Assembly: GCA_016748015.1 (NCBI GenBank) | Contig: JAAOMT010000306.1 | Span: 30,602 to 76,439, forward strand | Source: Geosiphon pyriformis | Taxonomy: Eukaryota; Glomeromycota; Glomeromycetes; Archaeosporales; Geosiphonaceae | DNA length: 45,838 bases | Direction of reading: 5' to 3' | Part shown: one piece after another, positions 11,587 to 20,866 of the stretch | Layout of the letters: each line of letters starts with the position of its first letter | Numbering within the stretch: position 1 is the stretch's first letter | Notes under the pieces: generated by a model | What the model saw: only the letters and a program-made list of their open reading frames with translations | Databases searched by the model: none | What the model was told of the DNA's origin: nothing | Made by a program: the position numbers and the translations under genes

Positions 11587-11816
11587 TGTTACTCATAGAA
11601 TATAGAGAGTATATTAACATATAAATTAGCCAATTAGAAGTGGCTGTAGTAAATGTAAAATTCTAGGATTTCTCTTAAAAAAAATCATAGGATTCTAGGA
11701 ATTTCAGGATTCTTGTACAAGAAATCACAGGATTTCAGAATTTTAGAATTCTTTTCAAGAGGAATTGCAGGATTTCTGGTGTGAAGAATTGAGGAATTGA
11801 GGAATCTCAATTATGT
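11587..11816 (+). repeat. Solo LTR C, part 1 of 3 (5' end and U3)
   Basis: Begins with TGTTAC, the inverted partner of GTAACA at its far end (30286-30291). It carries a series of degenerate GGAATTCCAGGATT-like units (about 11655-11800), which also occur in reverse complement in both LTRs of element B. It ends at CTCAATTATGT, where element A is inserted. The sequence resumes at 19561 with the duplicated ATGT followed by the TATA-like ATATATAG. Total LTR length after removing insertions is about 830 bp, matching the 846-896 bp LTRs of B and D. Confidence 0.85.
11813..11816. repeat. Target duplication of element A (ATGT), left copy
   Basis: ATGT is repeated at 19561-19564. The undisturbed site is visible in reverse complement in the left LTR of B (near 20690-20700: TATATACATAATTGAG), which proves that the 4 bases were duplicated and nothing else changed. 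Confidence 0.9.
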
Positions 11817-12506
11817 TGTTATGGTTGAAACTCATAGTTTTTATTAGTTATCACATATATTAGTCATTAATGTCATATAATTAGCCACCCTATTTTTAGA
11901 TAGTGATTATTGATCTGATCAATAACTTGACCATTAATCTGATTATTGACCTGATCAATGACCTAGTCGTTAACCATTTTCAATAGCTATATAAGTAATA
12001 AGTCTCTTAGCTATAGAAAATTATGTCAAAAATTAAGGAATTAAATAAATAAAATAACAACTTTCATCTCAATTATTCTCTTATCGCTAATTTCTCTTTT
12101 CTTACCTTCAAGTATCCGAACATCTTTGGAATAAAAGATTACTTGTTGGTGTTTACCTGTCTTTTTCCTGAAATGATTAATTGTAGTATTTGAAGATTAT
12201 TAAATAAAATGTAACTGAAAAGCATATCTGATACTTGATATTGAATTCTAAGAGTGCCAACGTGAGGCATAGAATTATACCAAGCATAATCATTTGTTGA
12301 CAGTACAGACTATTCCTCTACCTTCAGATTCTCTAGTTATTTTTGAAAAGAATAGTGACTGTGATATTTTATAAGACTGATCTCGCACATTAAATCCATA
12401 CTTATTTAATTCACTCTTTGAAGTTGAATTTTTTTTGATTATTTTCATCACCTTACAATCCTGTTCTCCCTTGCTATCCATTAGCTTGTTATTCTAACCC
12501 ATAAAA
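11817..12506 (+). repeat. Element A 5' LTR
   Basis: Long terminal repeat of 690 bp that aligns with 18829-19560. It starts TGTTATGGTTGAAACTC; the end is diverged (ATAAAA where the 3' LTR has GTAACA). U3 holds a block of TGACCTGATCAAT-type units (11905-11972). A TATA-like TATATAAG at 11988-11995 and AATAAA at 12044-12049 lie close together, which implies a short R region. The counterpart TATATAAG in the 3' LTR is at 19060-19067. Confidence 0.9.
11905..11972 (+). repeat. U3 minisatellite of element A (short allele)
   Basis: About five degenerate units around the palindromic core TGATCA (TTGACCTGATCAAT, TTGATCTGATCAAT). The same array in the 3' LTR (18918-19040) is roughly 55 bp longer. It lies just upstream of the TATA-like motif, so it is placed like a promoter element array. 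Confidence 0.75.
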
Positions 12507-14100
12507 TAAAAGTGGTGCTCTCTATAAGGTTGTCAAAATTCACTTATTTCCTCATTATATAGGTAATTACTCATATCTGCCACAGCAATCAGAAGAACAC
12601 TTTGCAGCACACAATAGAAACAATTCAGACTTTATTGAACTCAATCTCCTGCCCTTCTGCTTGATCTGCTTTCCTGTTGAAGAACAATCTAGTAGACAAT
12701 TCCAAGACTTTTAGAACTGGTTTCTGAACAAGCATTCAGCTGAAACTTACACAGCCTATACAATCTATTATTTTGACCAAACTTATTTTGAAGACACTTT
12801 TGAAAAAAGAAACAACAGCATTAATCAGCTCTTATACTTAACAACTTTTGAACAACAGTCCCCTGATTTCGAATATCTGAACCACCAAATTCACATTTGG
12901 ATTACTGCCCACCAATTAGCTATAACTTCCTTTGAAACAGAAGAAGAAAGCTACCAAACTGCTCCTATTTTTGATATCTTCTCAAGCAATTCAGATCATT
13001 CCACCCAAACAGTAACTCCTGAACCAATAATTAATAACCCCATACAAGCAAACATCCTGGCCACTCTTCAAGACATACAAACTGCTTTGGGGCAAAGAAA
13101 CAATGCCTCATTACCACTATTCAGAAGTGATGCACAAGATTTAATTGAATGGTTAGATGACTTTGAAAAAGCAGCTATAGCCAACTAATATGATAATGAA
13201 TACAAGTTTCAAATTATTGGTGGCTATTTCCAAGGCTTCCCTGCCACATGGTTCTCACAAAAAACTGATGCTGGTGCTTACCAAAGAATTATTAGATGGA
13301 CACCAACAAATGCTAAAGAAAAAAACATTTTCTTTACTATCTGGTTTGAAAACAAATTCAGAACTCCAATCTTAATATCCAAATAGTGAATGGAGTTAGA
13401 AAGAAAAACCCAAAGTTCTGGTGAAGTTGTGACTGAATATGCCAAAGCAATCAGAAAATTGATCAAGTGAGTAGACTTTAGAAGAAATTAGACAGAAAAG
13501 CAGAAAATACATTCCTTCACAAAAGGATTAAGAACAGACTTTTCATATGTTCTTTGGCCCCTCCTGGCCCTGAAAGATAATCCTACAATGGATATGGCCA
13601 TTGAACTTGTCCAGAGAATAAAAGACAATCAAAGAATGCATTTGGGACCCATACTTCCAGTTTTTGCTCCAGCTCTTGTCATAACTTCTGCTCCACAAAT
13701 AGCTACTACTTCTTTTGCTGTTCAAATACAAGATCCCAATGAACAATTAATAGATAAACTTATAGTTAATCTTGTTTGGTTACTGGAACTGTTAGCTTAA
13801 GCAGTCAGAAAAAACTAACAACTCCAAAGATCTAGATATGAACCACGCTTCAATCAGCCCCAGCAACCACTATATCAAAGACAGCAAAATTGTGGTCCAC
13901 CTGTGTGTTATCATTGTGGACTAACTGGACATTTTTCCAAAGACTGTAACAATTCTCCATTGCCCCCTCTAGCTTTTAGAAATAATGACACCCAGAATAA
14001 CAAACCTAACAATATTAATTAAAGACCTAATCATGCCAACATCAATTTTTTTGGAGAGAATCCCTTGGTTGAAGCTACTGTTTATCAGCCTTTAAACTGA
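12505..14100 (+). pseudogene. Element A gag with CCHC knuckle
   Basis: Gag forms the particle shell and packages RNA. A single frame can be followed from the 5' LTR edge to the stop at 14098-14100, broken by in-frame stops at 12712, 13186, 13384, 13387 and about 13468, 13489, 13798, 13816 and 14020. Several look like CAA to TAA changes. The capsid-like part has LIEWLDDFEKAA near 13140-13180 and a downstream TEYAKAIRKL. The zinc knuckle CYHCGLTGHFSKDC lies at 13906-13947. I find no in-frame ATG in the first 200 codons, so the start is uncertain: it may be non-AUG or lost. The open frame at 13190-13375 is a shadow in another frame. Gag ends ATVYQPLN followed by TGA TAG, directly at a frameshift site. 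Confidence 0.85.
12513..12529 (+). promoter_or_regulatory. Element A putative primer binding site
   Basis: TGGTGCTCTCTATAAGG begins 6 nt after the 5' LTR. It starts with TGG, the complement of tRNA CCA. The same sequence with one or two transitions follows the 5' LTRs of B and D (TAGTGCTTTCTGTAAGG and TGATGCTTCCTATAAGG), which supports a conserved function. I cannot name the primer tRNA. Confidence 0.6.
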
Positions 14101-15100
14101 TAGGCACACCTTCAAAGGGTGAGAGTACAAGCCAACCAGAAAAAAACCTCTTTTATGTCTTTACCTTAACTGATTATGACCATAACATAGATGAACTAGC
14201 AATCAACACTTTAGAATTAACCAGGAAGAAGAAAAAAGCCAAGATTAATTTTGTTCTGAATCCAAACAAACCATTTATTTCAACTGCTGACAACAATAAA
14301 CCACCAAAAACTAAAGTATTCAAGAATCTTTCAAAGTTGGAATCATCAAAAATAGTACAAAAATCTGGACCTTATTCCATTGTCAAAGATCTCATAGAAA
14401 CTCTTGCACACATTATCTTTGGCCAGTTAATGACTCATTCCCAATTCAGAAAAGATCTTCGCAAATCTTTGATTCCTAAGAAAAAAACACCAAAAACTAA
14501 CAAATGCTCATGCCAAGCTGGACTTGCTGACAACAGCAATGTCATCCCTCTTATTTGTAAGGCCCAAGTGGCTGGTTACTTTATTGATCTAATCCTGGAC
14601 AGTAGATCATCTGTTAGTGTCATTGCCAAACACTTCTTAGAAGCAATTGGCAAAAAGATTGATGAACCATTTACACAACCAATGACCAACATACACGGTG
14701 ACAAAAAGAAAGATCTAAGCATAGCCAAAGCTGTTCCTGTCTGAATCAATGACATCAGTATTGAAACTGACATGGAAGTATCTGAAGCAAAAAAATACAC
14801 CATAATAGTTGACAATAAATGGCTCAAGAAAGCAAAAGCCTTGCTTGATTATGAACTTTGTGAACTGACCATCAGATGTGGTGAGAAACCTATTGTGGTT
14901 AAGTGTCGCCATTAGACAACTCCTCTAGTATTCAAACAAAGCCAAGAAGAAAAACAATCAGATGAGTCAGATGATGAAGAAAGTAATAAAGAAGATGAAC
15001 AAAAAGAACAAGAAGAAACTGCTGAACTTGTCTACACCATTTTTACCAACAATGACAAACCATTAGATAATGTCAAAGCAGATAAAAAAGAAATCATAGT
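14073..15100 (+). pseudogene. Element A pol, protease part and acidic linker
   Basis: The pol frame enters at LIGTPSKGE after the slip site. An aspartic protease lies at about 14540-14870, with its active-site motif seen as LILDSRSS (14589-14612); family members have D-S/T-G, so glycine has become arginine by a single G to A change (AGA from GGA). Downstream a strongly acidic linker (QSDESDDEESNKEDEQ, about 14960-15010) precedes the Cys-rich segment. Stops at about 14742 and 14914 interrupt the frame. The protease would release the Gag and Pol proteins. Confidence 0.75.
14091..14121 (+). promoter_or_regulatory. -1 ribosomal frameshift signal between gag and pol of A
   Basis: The slippery heptamer T TTA AAC (14091-14097) is in register with gag codons CCT TTA AAC and is followed at once by the gag stop TGA (14098-14100). 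The pol frame is exactly -1: it is closed by a TGA at 14070-14072 and is then open past 14700. After a 9-nt spacer comes a 6-bp hairpin, 14107-14112 paired with 14116-14121 (CACCTT with AGGGTG, one G-U pair), with a 3-nt loop. Slip site, spacer and stem have the geometry known for -1 programmed frameshifting. Confidence 0.75.
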
Positions 15101-15476
15101 AAATGGCAAGCTGATCTGCTGGCCCTATTATGATATCTTTAGAAGAACCTTTAACCGAAAGCCTGGCAAAAAAGCCAAATACAATTATTGGTGGCATGGC
15201 CTTTGTGCCAGATGCTGATACAATAAATCTTTGTATTCTCTCAGTGATGAATGCAAATCCTGTTTGATCTATTACAAAGATTGGGAACCAATCAGTTTGA
15301 TATCCAGAGAAAAAATAAAAGAAGTACAGAAGTCCTTTGAGAATAAATCACCTAAGATCCAATTACTTGTTGTAGAACAAAAAGAACCTTCCCCAAAAAA
15401 AAGAAAAGTAGATATTGAAAACCTATTAACTAGAAACAGCCCAGTTATCTCAAAAAAAGGTAATACCTCTGGATGA
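15100..15476 (+). pseudogene. Element A Cys-rich segment with SV40-type nuclear localisation motif
   Basis: Between protease and RT the protein has WWHGLCARC and then SDECKSCLIYYKDW, two CxxC pairs about 17 residues apart, which could bind zinc. It is followed by a basic motif PKKRKV at 15393-15410, identical to the classical monopartite nuclear import signal. A stop (TGA at about 15219) splits the Cys pairs and another stop ends the segment at 15474. B and D have Cys-rich sequence at the same place. The function is unknown; nuclear import of the integration complex is a reasonable guess for the basic motif. Confidence 0.55.
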
Positions 15477-15579
15477 ATCCATATGATACAACATACCATT
15501 ACAACTAAAGAAATTCATTCCATATATTTAAAACTTTATTAATCCAATCGTCATAATGATGAATTTATCAAGAAAGAGA

Positions 15580-16300
15580 TAAACCAGATAAAAAATCTTA
15601 GATTCATACAAGAAACCAAAAGTGAATGGGCTTTCCCAGTTGTAGTAGTATCCAAGAAAGATGAAACTCTATACTTCTGTGTCAACTACTGTCAATTAAA
15701 TGCCATCACTATAAGAGACATGTACCCACTTCTTAAAATTGATGCAATGCTAGACAAATTCAATGGTGCTGCTTTTTTCTCAACTATTGACTTAATTGCT
15801 GGATTCTGGCAAGTAGAGATGAATTCAGAAAGCAGAAAGAAAACTGTTTTTATTACCAAGTATAACACCTATGAATTCATGGTTATGCCTTTTGGTCTCA
15901 CAAATGCCCCTCCCACCTTTTAATGCCTAATAGACAAGATGTTTAAATCAGTGAAAACAAATTTTGTTCTAGTTTACTTGGATGATATAATGGTATACTC
16001 AAAAACCTGGGATAAATACCTTGAACATTTACAAAAGATTTTTGACCTGCTCAAAAATACTGGCCTTAAGATCAACCCAATTAAATCTTTCTTTGGATGC
16101 CAATTCACCCAGTTTCTTGGTTATTTTATTACAAAAGATAGAATCTTCTCTGATCCAGCCAAAGTTGAAAAAGTTCAAAACATTAGACAACCAATGAATG
16201 TTCTTGAACTATGCTTTTTCCTTGGTTTGGCCTCTTACTATCGCAAATTTATCAAAGATTTCTCTAAAATTGCCTTCCCACTAAATCAGCTATTCAGAAA
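15580..16300 (+). pseudogene. Element A reverse transcriptase
   Basis: RT blocks are easy to read: VVVSKKDETLYFCVNYCQLN (15637-15700), FSTIDLIAGFWQV, FGLTNAPPTF and the active site YLDD at 15975-15986, which is intact. A single TAA at 15921-15923 separates PPTF from CLIDKMF. The thumb has FLGYFITKDRI and LGLASYYRKFIKDFSK, typical of Ty3/gypsy. The domain is full length apart from the stop and one replacement in the first block (CVNY where CVDY is usual). Confidence 0.92.
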
Positions 16301-16379
16301 AAATGTTAATTATTACTGGGACACTTATCAACAAAAAGCTTTTGAAATTCTAAAGGAAAAACTTGTTATTGAACTAATT

Positions 16380-16785
16380 CTCAAACAATCTGACTTGGAT
16401 CAACCTTTCATCCTCTACACTAATACATCTGGCTATAGACTTGGTGCTGTTCTCTTACAGAAAGATGAAGATGGCAGAAAACATGCTATAGTATATGCCA
16501 GTAGATCTCTGACACCAGTAGAAAAGAACTATTCAGTAACTAAACAAGAATGCTTAGCAGTAGTTTGGGCTACTAACTACTGAGATCAATATTTTCTTGG
16601 TGCCAAATTCCTGGTAGTAACAGATCATCAAGCCTTGGTTTGGCTGTGCAATAAAAAGAATCTGAAACATAAATGGATAACTCACTGAATACTTCATTTG
16701 AATAAATTTGACTATAATATTCAACACTGCAAAGAAGCTAATTATCAAAACGCCAATGCTCTTTCTAGACTTACCATCTAGTGAC
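16380..16785 (+). pseudogene. Element A RNase H
   Basis: Follows RT in the same frame. The motif LYTNTSGYRLGAVLLQ shows N in place of the first catalytic aspartate (TDAS in relatives). The glutamate of TKQECLAVVWA and the aspartate of VVTDHQALVWL remain. Stops at 16581 and 16686 interrupt it. The end motif NYQNANALSRL is the usual HxGxxNxxADxLSR signature in decayed form. Confidence 0.88.
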
Positions 16786-17029
16786 AATACAATCTCTCAA
16801 ACCAAACCAACTTAATTATTAGTAACTCTTCCACAAACAAACACGATAATAGACTTGGACAACTATTCTGTCTTAATAGAATTTTTGGGTAAAAGACAAT
16901 ACCCACTGGACTATACTCGACAACAAAGAGAACATTAGTGCAAACAATCAAATTTCTATTTGATCTGCCAGAACCAGTTATACAAAAGAAACAGAAAAGA
17001 TTCTGATCACCCCCAGAGAGTCATAAAAT

Positions 17030-18162
17030 TTGAAGAAAAAGAAATTGTAATCTACAACATATATACTGATCCATTAGCTAGACATTTTGGAAAAACAAAA
17101 ACAATCTAGAAAACTTTAGCTTGCTACTATTGGTCTACCTTGGAAAAAGACATTGCTGAATACATCAAAATCTGTAACATTTGCCAAAGAAGAGGCAAAC
17201 CCAATCACAAAAAAGATATCCATCCAATCTCTGTTGGTCAACTATTTAACAGAATTGGTATAAATGTTGTTGGACCTTTAACAATAACTCTTAATAGCAA
17301 CAGATATATTATTACAGCTACTGACTATCTCACAAAGTGGGTAGAAGCAAGAGCCACTTCAGACTAAACAGCAGTCTTAATAGTCAATTTCATTTATAAA
17401 AATATCATTTGTTGTTATGGCTGTCCCAAAGAACTTTTATCTAATAGAGGAAGAGTTTTTCTCAGTACACTAGTTGAAAAACTCTGCAGGAAAATGGAAA
17501 TATGTCATAAACTTTCCTTCCCTTACCACTCTTAAACAAATGGCTTAATAGAATGTTTCAATAGAACACTATGTGAAATCTTAGCCAAAACTAGTGAAAA
17601 AACAAACCTATGAAACAAAGTACTGCTTTCAGCCTTGTTTGCTTATAGAACTGTAAATCATGACATAACAAGTTATGAATCTTTTTATCTGCTCTATGGA
17701 AGAATGGCAACTCTACCAATAGAAATTAATATTGAAACAATACCCTTTGAAGAAATCACAATAGGGAATTACAAAGACATTTTGCAAAGAAGACTTGGTA
17801 CCATTTTTGACTCACTTGTAGAGGCCCAGATAATTGCTTTTGAAAAGATGAAACAGTTCCAAGAAAAGCTTAAGAAGAAGAAAACTTATAAAACACTTTC
17901 ATTAAGTGTTGGTAACTTAGTTTTGGAATATCATTCAAACAGAAACAATGTTTATGGTAATAAATTTTCTAGTTAGTAGAAAGGACTCTTTATAGTCAAC
18001 AAAGTTTTGAACAATGATTCTTATATCTTACAAAATCAATATGGAACAATATTCAATGATCATTCTGTTCATGATATACGACTTAAGAAATATTACAAAC
18101 AACCTGATTGGTTACTTGTTGTGGTAATACTAACCCAAATGATCAGCAAAAATGAGATATAA
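17030..18162 (+). pseudogene. Element A integrase
   Basis: Integrase inserts the cDNA. It is shifted by +1 relative to RT, so a frameshift lies between 16790 and 17030. The N-terminal zinc region keeps CNICQ and one histidine (ARHFG). The catalytic core reads IGINVVGPL (first D to N), LLSNRGRVF (second D to N) and NGLIECFNRTL (E kept). Several stops occur (17107, 17365, about 17535). The C-terminal barrel region follows (17860-18160) with LSVGNLVLEY and KGLFIVNKVLNNDSYIL, a GPF-type module. I see no chromodomain. Confidence 0.88.
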
Positions 18163-18835
18163 ATAAATGCACCATTTTCAAAACAGAGATATCTTCAATT
18201 GACATGAATAATTATTTTCTGGATCAAAACATTCAAAACACTTTCTATACTTTTCATGAGTATTGGATCAAAAACTATCCAAATGCTACTTTAACTATTG
18301 GAAAACAGACCACTATAACTGATAACAGCAGAATACATACTGTTATTAGACCCAAGAAAACAACAACCAGAAGAGAAAGAATTGGTAGCAAAATGGATAA
18401 GTATCTGCTAGAAAGCATAACAGTAATAATACTTGCACCTTCCATCATAATTGAAAAAGCAATTAAAGAAATCTTGCCCATAAACAAAAACTTGTCATAT
18501 GAAAGACAACTAAAACTCTATGGTTGCCTTGGTAAAATCATAGAAAATATAAAGCTCATAAAGAAAACAACTTCTAAGATACAAATAGAAATTTTAGCAT
18601 TATACGGTTGAATGTCCAAAGAGTTTTAACCATTGCAAGAAGAGCCAAAACTCTTATACAAAGATTTGGTCTCTTGAATACAAAACTTATTTCACCCTAA
18701 GTACTATACATCTTATCCACAAAAGACTTCAACAAACTAGTTAGTTTTGAATTAGATAAAACACTTCAAGTATATTATTCTATAAATAGTTTGATTTTGC
18801 CAGAGCTCAATCTCTTTGGAGAAGATGATGTTATA
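18153..18835 (+). pseudogene. Element A post-integrase coding region, unknown function
   Basis: After integrase the reading continues in the -1 frame. The segment opens after a TGA at 18153, has an ATG at 18204, and runs 135 codons to 18611. It then continues in another frame to the 3' LTR (RLNVQRVLTIARRAKTL, one stop near 18700, then LPELNLFGEDD). It is lysine- and isoleucine-rich with an LTIGKQTTI stretch and no clear signal peptide or membrane span (one short hydrophobic run ITVIILAPSII). B and D have coding sequence at the same position. It could be a C-terminal extension of Pol or a separate ORF. I know no matching domain. Confidence 0.55.
18813..18828 (+). promoter_or_regulatory. Element A polypurine tract
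   Basis: TTTGGAGAAGATGA abuts the 3' LTR start at 18829. Purine-rich sequence directly upstream of the 3' LTR primes plus-strand DNA in LTR elements; B and D have purine-rich sequence at the same place. Confidence 0.6.
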
Positions 18836-19560
18836 GTTGAAACTCATAGTTTTTATTAGTTATCACATGTATTAGCCACTGATGTTATATAATTAGCCAT
18901 CCTATTTTTAGATAGTGATTATTAACCTAATCAATGACCTGACTGTTGACCTGATCATTGACCTGATCATTGATCTGATCAATGACCTGACCGTTAACCT
19001 GATTATTGATCTGATCATTGACCTGATCAATGACCTAGTCATTAACCATTTTCAATAGCTATATAAGTAATGAGTCTCTTAGCTGTAAAAAATCATGTCA
19101 AAAATCAGAAAATTAAATAAATAAAATAACAACTTTCATCTCAATTATTCTTTTATCACTAATTTCTCTTTCCCTACTTTCAAGTATCTGAACATTTTTG
19201 GAATAAAAAATTACTTGTTGGTGTTTACCTGTCTTTTTCCTGAAACAATTAATTGTAGTATTTAAAGATTATTGAATAAAATGTGACTAAAGAGCACATC
19301 TGATACTTGATATTGAATTTTAAGAGTGCCGATGTGAGACATAGAATTATATTAAGTGTGATCATTTGTTGACAGTACAAACTATCTCTCTACCTTCAGA
19401 TTCCCTAGTTATCTTTGAAAAGAATAGTGACTGATCTCGCATATTGAATCCATACTTATTCAATTTGCTCTTTGAAGTTGAATTCTCTTTGATTATTTCT
19501 ATTACCCTACAATCCTGTTTTCCCTTGCTATCTATTAGCTTGTTACTCCAACCTGTAACA
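18829..19560 (+). repeat. Element A 3' LTR
   Basis: Starts TGTTATAGTTGAAACTC and ends CCTGTAACA, a 5-6 bp inverted end pair. It is 732 bp, longer than the 5' LTR chiefly because the U3 repeat array is expanded (18918-19040). The 5' LTR has an extra GTGATATTTTATAA near 12360 instead. Confidence 0.9.
18918..19040 (+). repeat. U3 minisatellite of element A (long allele)
   Basis: About ten units of TGACCTGATCAT-type sequence with alternating TGATCA and TGATCTGATCA cores. It is the expanded counterpart of the array in the 5' LTR. Length change between two once-identical LTRs shows replication slippage or recombination after or during insertion. Confidence 0.8.
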
Positions 19561-20004
19561 ATGTATATATAGCAGTAGTATTAGAAAGAAAAAAAGCAAA
19601 ATCCTTTAGTTAAAGATCTTTCAGTTTAGATTTAATCTAAGCAACTTTCCAACTCACAAATATTAATAAATAATTATTTTTTATCTCAAATCTACTTCCT
19701 ACTATTAACATTTCATGTTAATAGTAATTGATACTTAACCACACTGGAACAATAGCTCTTGATTACAGCTATTAACAAGATACTAACCATTATTGCCTTG
19801 GCTTATTTTCTTATTTTTTTTATTGTTATTTTTATTTTTCTTTCTTTTGTTGTTATTTATTAATTGATTAAAGAGAAAGTGCTGAGATACAGACATCATA
19901 GGGACTGGTAAAAAACCTGTAAAACAAGAGTAGAACACTCATAGATTTAAGAATAGCTTACTAAGAGAATTACCAGCCACCATGTTGAGAAAAAAATTTG
20001 ATGG
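19561..20004 (+). repeat. Solo LTR C, part 2 of 3 (TATA, R and U5 side)
   Basis: Begins with the duplicated ATGT and continues ATATATAGCAGTAG, the TATA-like motif shared with the LTRs of B and D. An AATAAATAA signal lies about 100 bp on (near 19660). A TTGCCTTGGCTTATT block followed by a T-rich tract (19800-19860) matches both LTRs of D. It ends at TTTGATGG, where element B is inserted. The last four bases (20001-20004, ATGG) face ACAG at 30127-30130, a 4-bp duplication with two transitions. Confidence 0.85.
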
Positions 20005-20850
20005 TGTTATGAGTAATTATTTGAGATATTGAATCAAATAACAAATCCGTAATTTGGTGCTAAAAGTTATTTGTGTTAATGTTATTAATCTGAAAATTTT
20101 GTATCTGAAAGTTTTGTATCTGAAGGTTTTGGTTTGAGTTCTTTGTATAATGGACAGAGATTCAATAATTGTTTTATCCATAGCTTCCCGAAACTGCAGT
20201 TTTGTTAATTTTTCTCTTGGCATGATGGCCGGCAATCCTCTGATAAGTATTTTGTATCTTCTGTACATGTCCTACCCTCTCGTAGGAGTCTTTTACTAAG
20301 CAATTCTTGACGTCAGTAATCTAGTGCTTTATTCAACTAATTAGTGCACAACAATAAAATCAAAATAAAATAAAGAAAAAAAATAAAAGAAAATAACAAA
20401 AGAAAAAAAATAAAAGAAAATAACAAAAGAAAAGAAATAAAAGAAAATAATGAAAGAAAAAAAATAAGCCAAGGCAATTTACAAGTTAGTATTCCATCAA
20501 TAGCCGTGATCAAGAGCTATTGTTCCAGTGTGATTAAGTATCAATTACTATCAACATAAAGTGTTGATAGTAGAATTAGGTTTGAGATACCAAATAGTTA
20601 TTTATTGTGTTTGAAAGGTTGTCTAGATAAAATCTAAACTGAAAGGTCTGTCTTTTTAGCTTCTAATTCTACTGCTATATATACATAATTGAGATTTCTC
20701 AATTTCTCAATTCTTCACAACAGGAATTCTGAAATTTCTGGAATTCTGCAATTCCTGAAAAGAATCCTGGAATTCCACCTTTTACTATGTCTACTTCTGA
20801 TTAGTTAATAACTATACTAATATATATTTCCTATATTTCTATAAATAACA
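20005..20850 (-). repeat. Element B 3' LTR (left copy)
   Basis: On plus it runs TGTTATGAG to AAATAACA. It aligns with 29248-30126. It contains an A-rich simple repeat (20340-20470) and a shortened block of GGAATTCC-like units (20700-20780). The TATA-like motif is at about 20683-20692 in reverse complement. Confidence 0.9.
20340..20470 (+). repeat. A-rich imperfect repeat in LTR B
   Basis: Three to four units of AAATAAAAGAAAATAAC joined by AAAGAAAAA. The right LTR has only about two units (29580-29660), so the array length has changed since insertion. Confidence 0.7.
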
Positions 20851-20866
20851 TTATTCTCTCCTTTTA
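20851..20866 (-). promoter_or_regulatory. Element B polypurine tract
   Basis: Read on minus, AAAAGGAGAGAATAA abuts the 3' LTR start. It overlaps the stop codon of the Pol extension, a compact arrangement. Confidence 0.65.

Larger units (their letters stand above)
11817..19560 (+). mobile_element. Element A: Ty3/gypsy LTR retrotransposon, decayed
   Basis: A complete but inactive 7.7-kb element with LTRs of 690 and 732 bp, a primer site, gag, a -1 frameshift site, pol (protease, Cys-rich segment, RT, RNase H, integrase), extra coding sequence after integrase and a polypurine tract. RT before RNase H before integrase defines the Ty3/gypsy order. The LTRs start TGTTAT and the 3' LTR ends GTAACA. 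It sits in the U3 of solo LTR C directly 5' of a TATA-like motif, with a 4-bp duplication. LTR divergence and stops show that it is old, but it is better preserved than D. Confidence 0.93.

Noticed and set aside
11655-11800. CRISPR-like spaced repeats
   Set aside because: The GGAATTCCAGGATT-type units are degenerate, unevenly spaced and lie in the U3 of an LTR family; no constant repeat or unique spacers.
13190-13375. Plus-strand ORF of 61 codons in element A gag
   Set aside because: The gag frame runs through this region in another phase with only a CAA to TAA type stop; this ORF is a shadow.
17860-18162. Chromodomain at the integrase C-terminus of element A
   Set aside because: The segment shows a GPF-type module but no aromatic-cage chromodomain pattern.
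18204-18611. Envelope-like third ORF
   Set aside because: No signal peptide, no convincing membrane span, no cysteine pattern and no glycosylation-rich ectodomain. It is kept only as an unknown post-integrase region.
12505-18611. Alternative genetic code (TAA/TAG read as Gln) to explain frequent stops
   Set aside because: Stops also include TGA, are not at matching positions between copies, and occur with frameshifts and catalytic losses. Decay explains them better.
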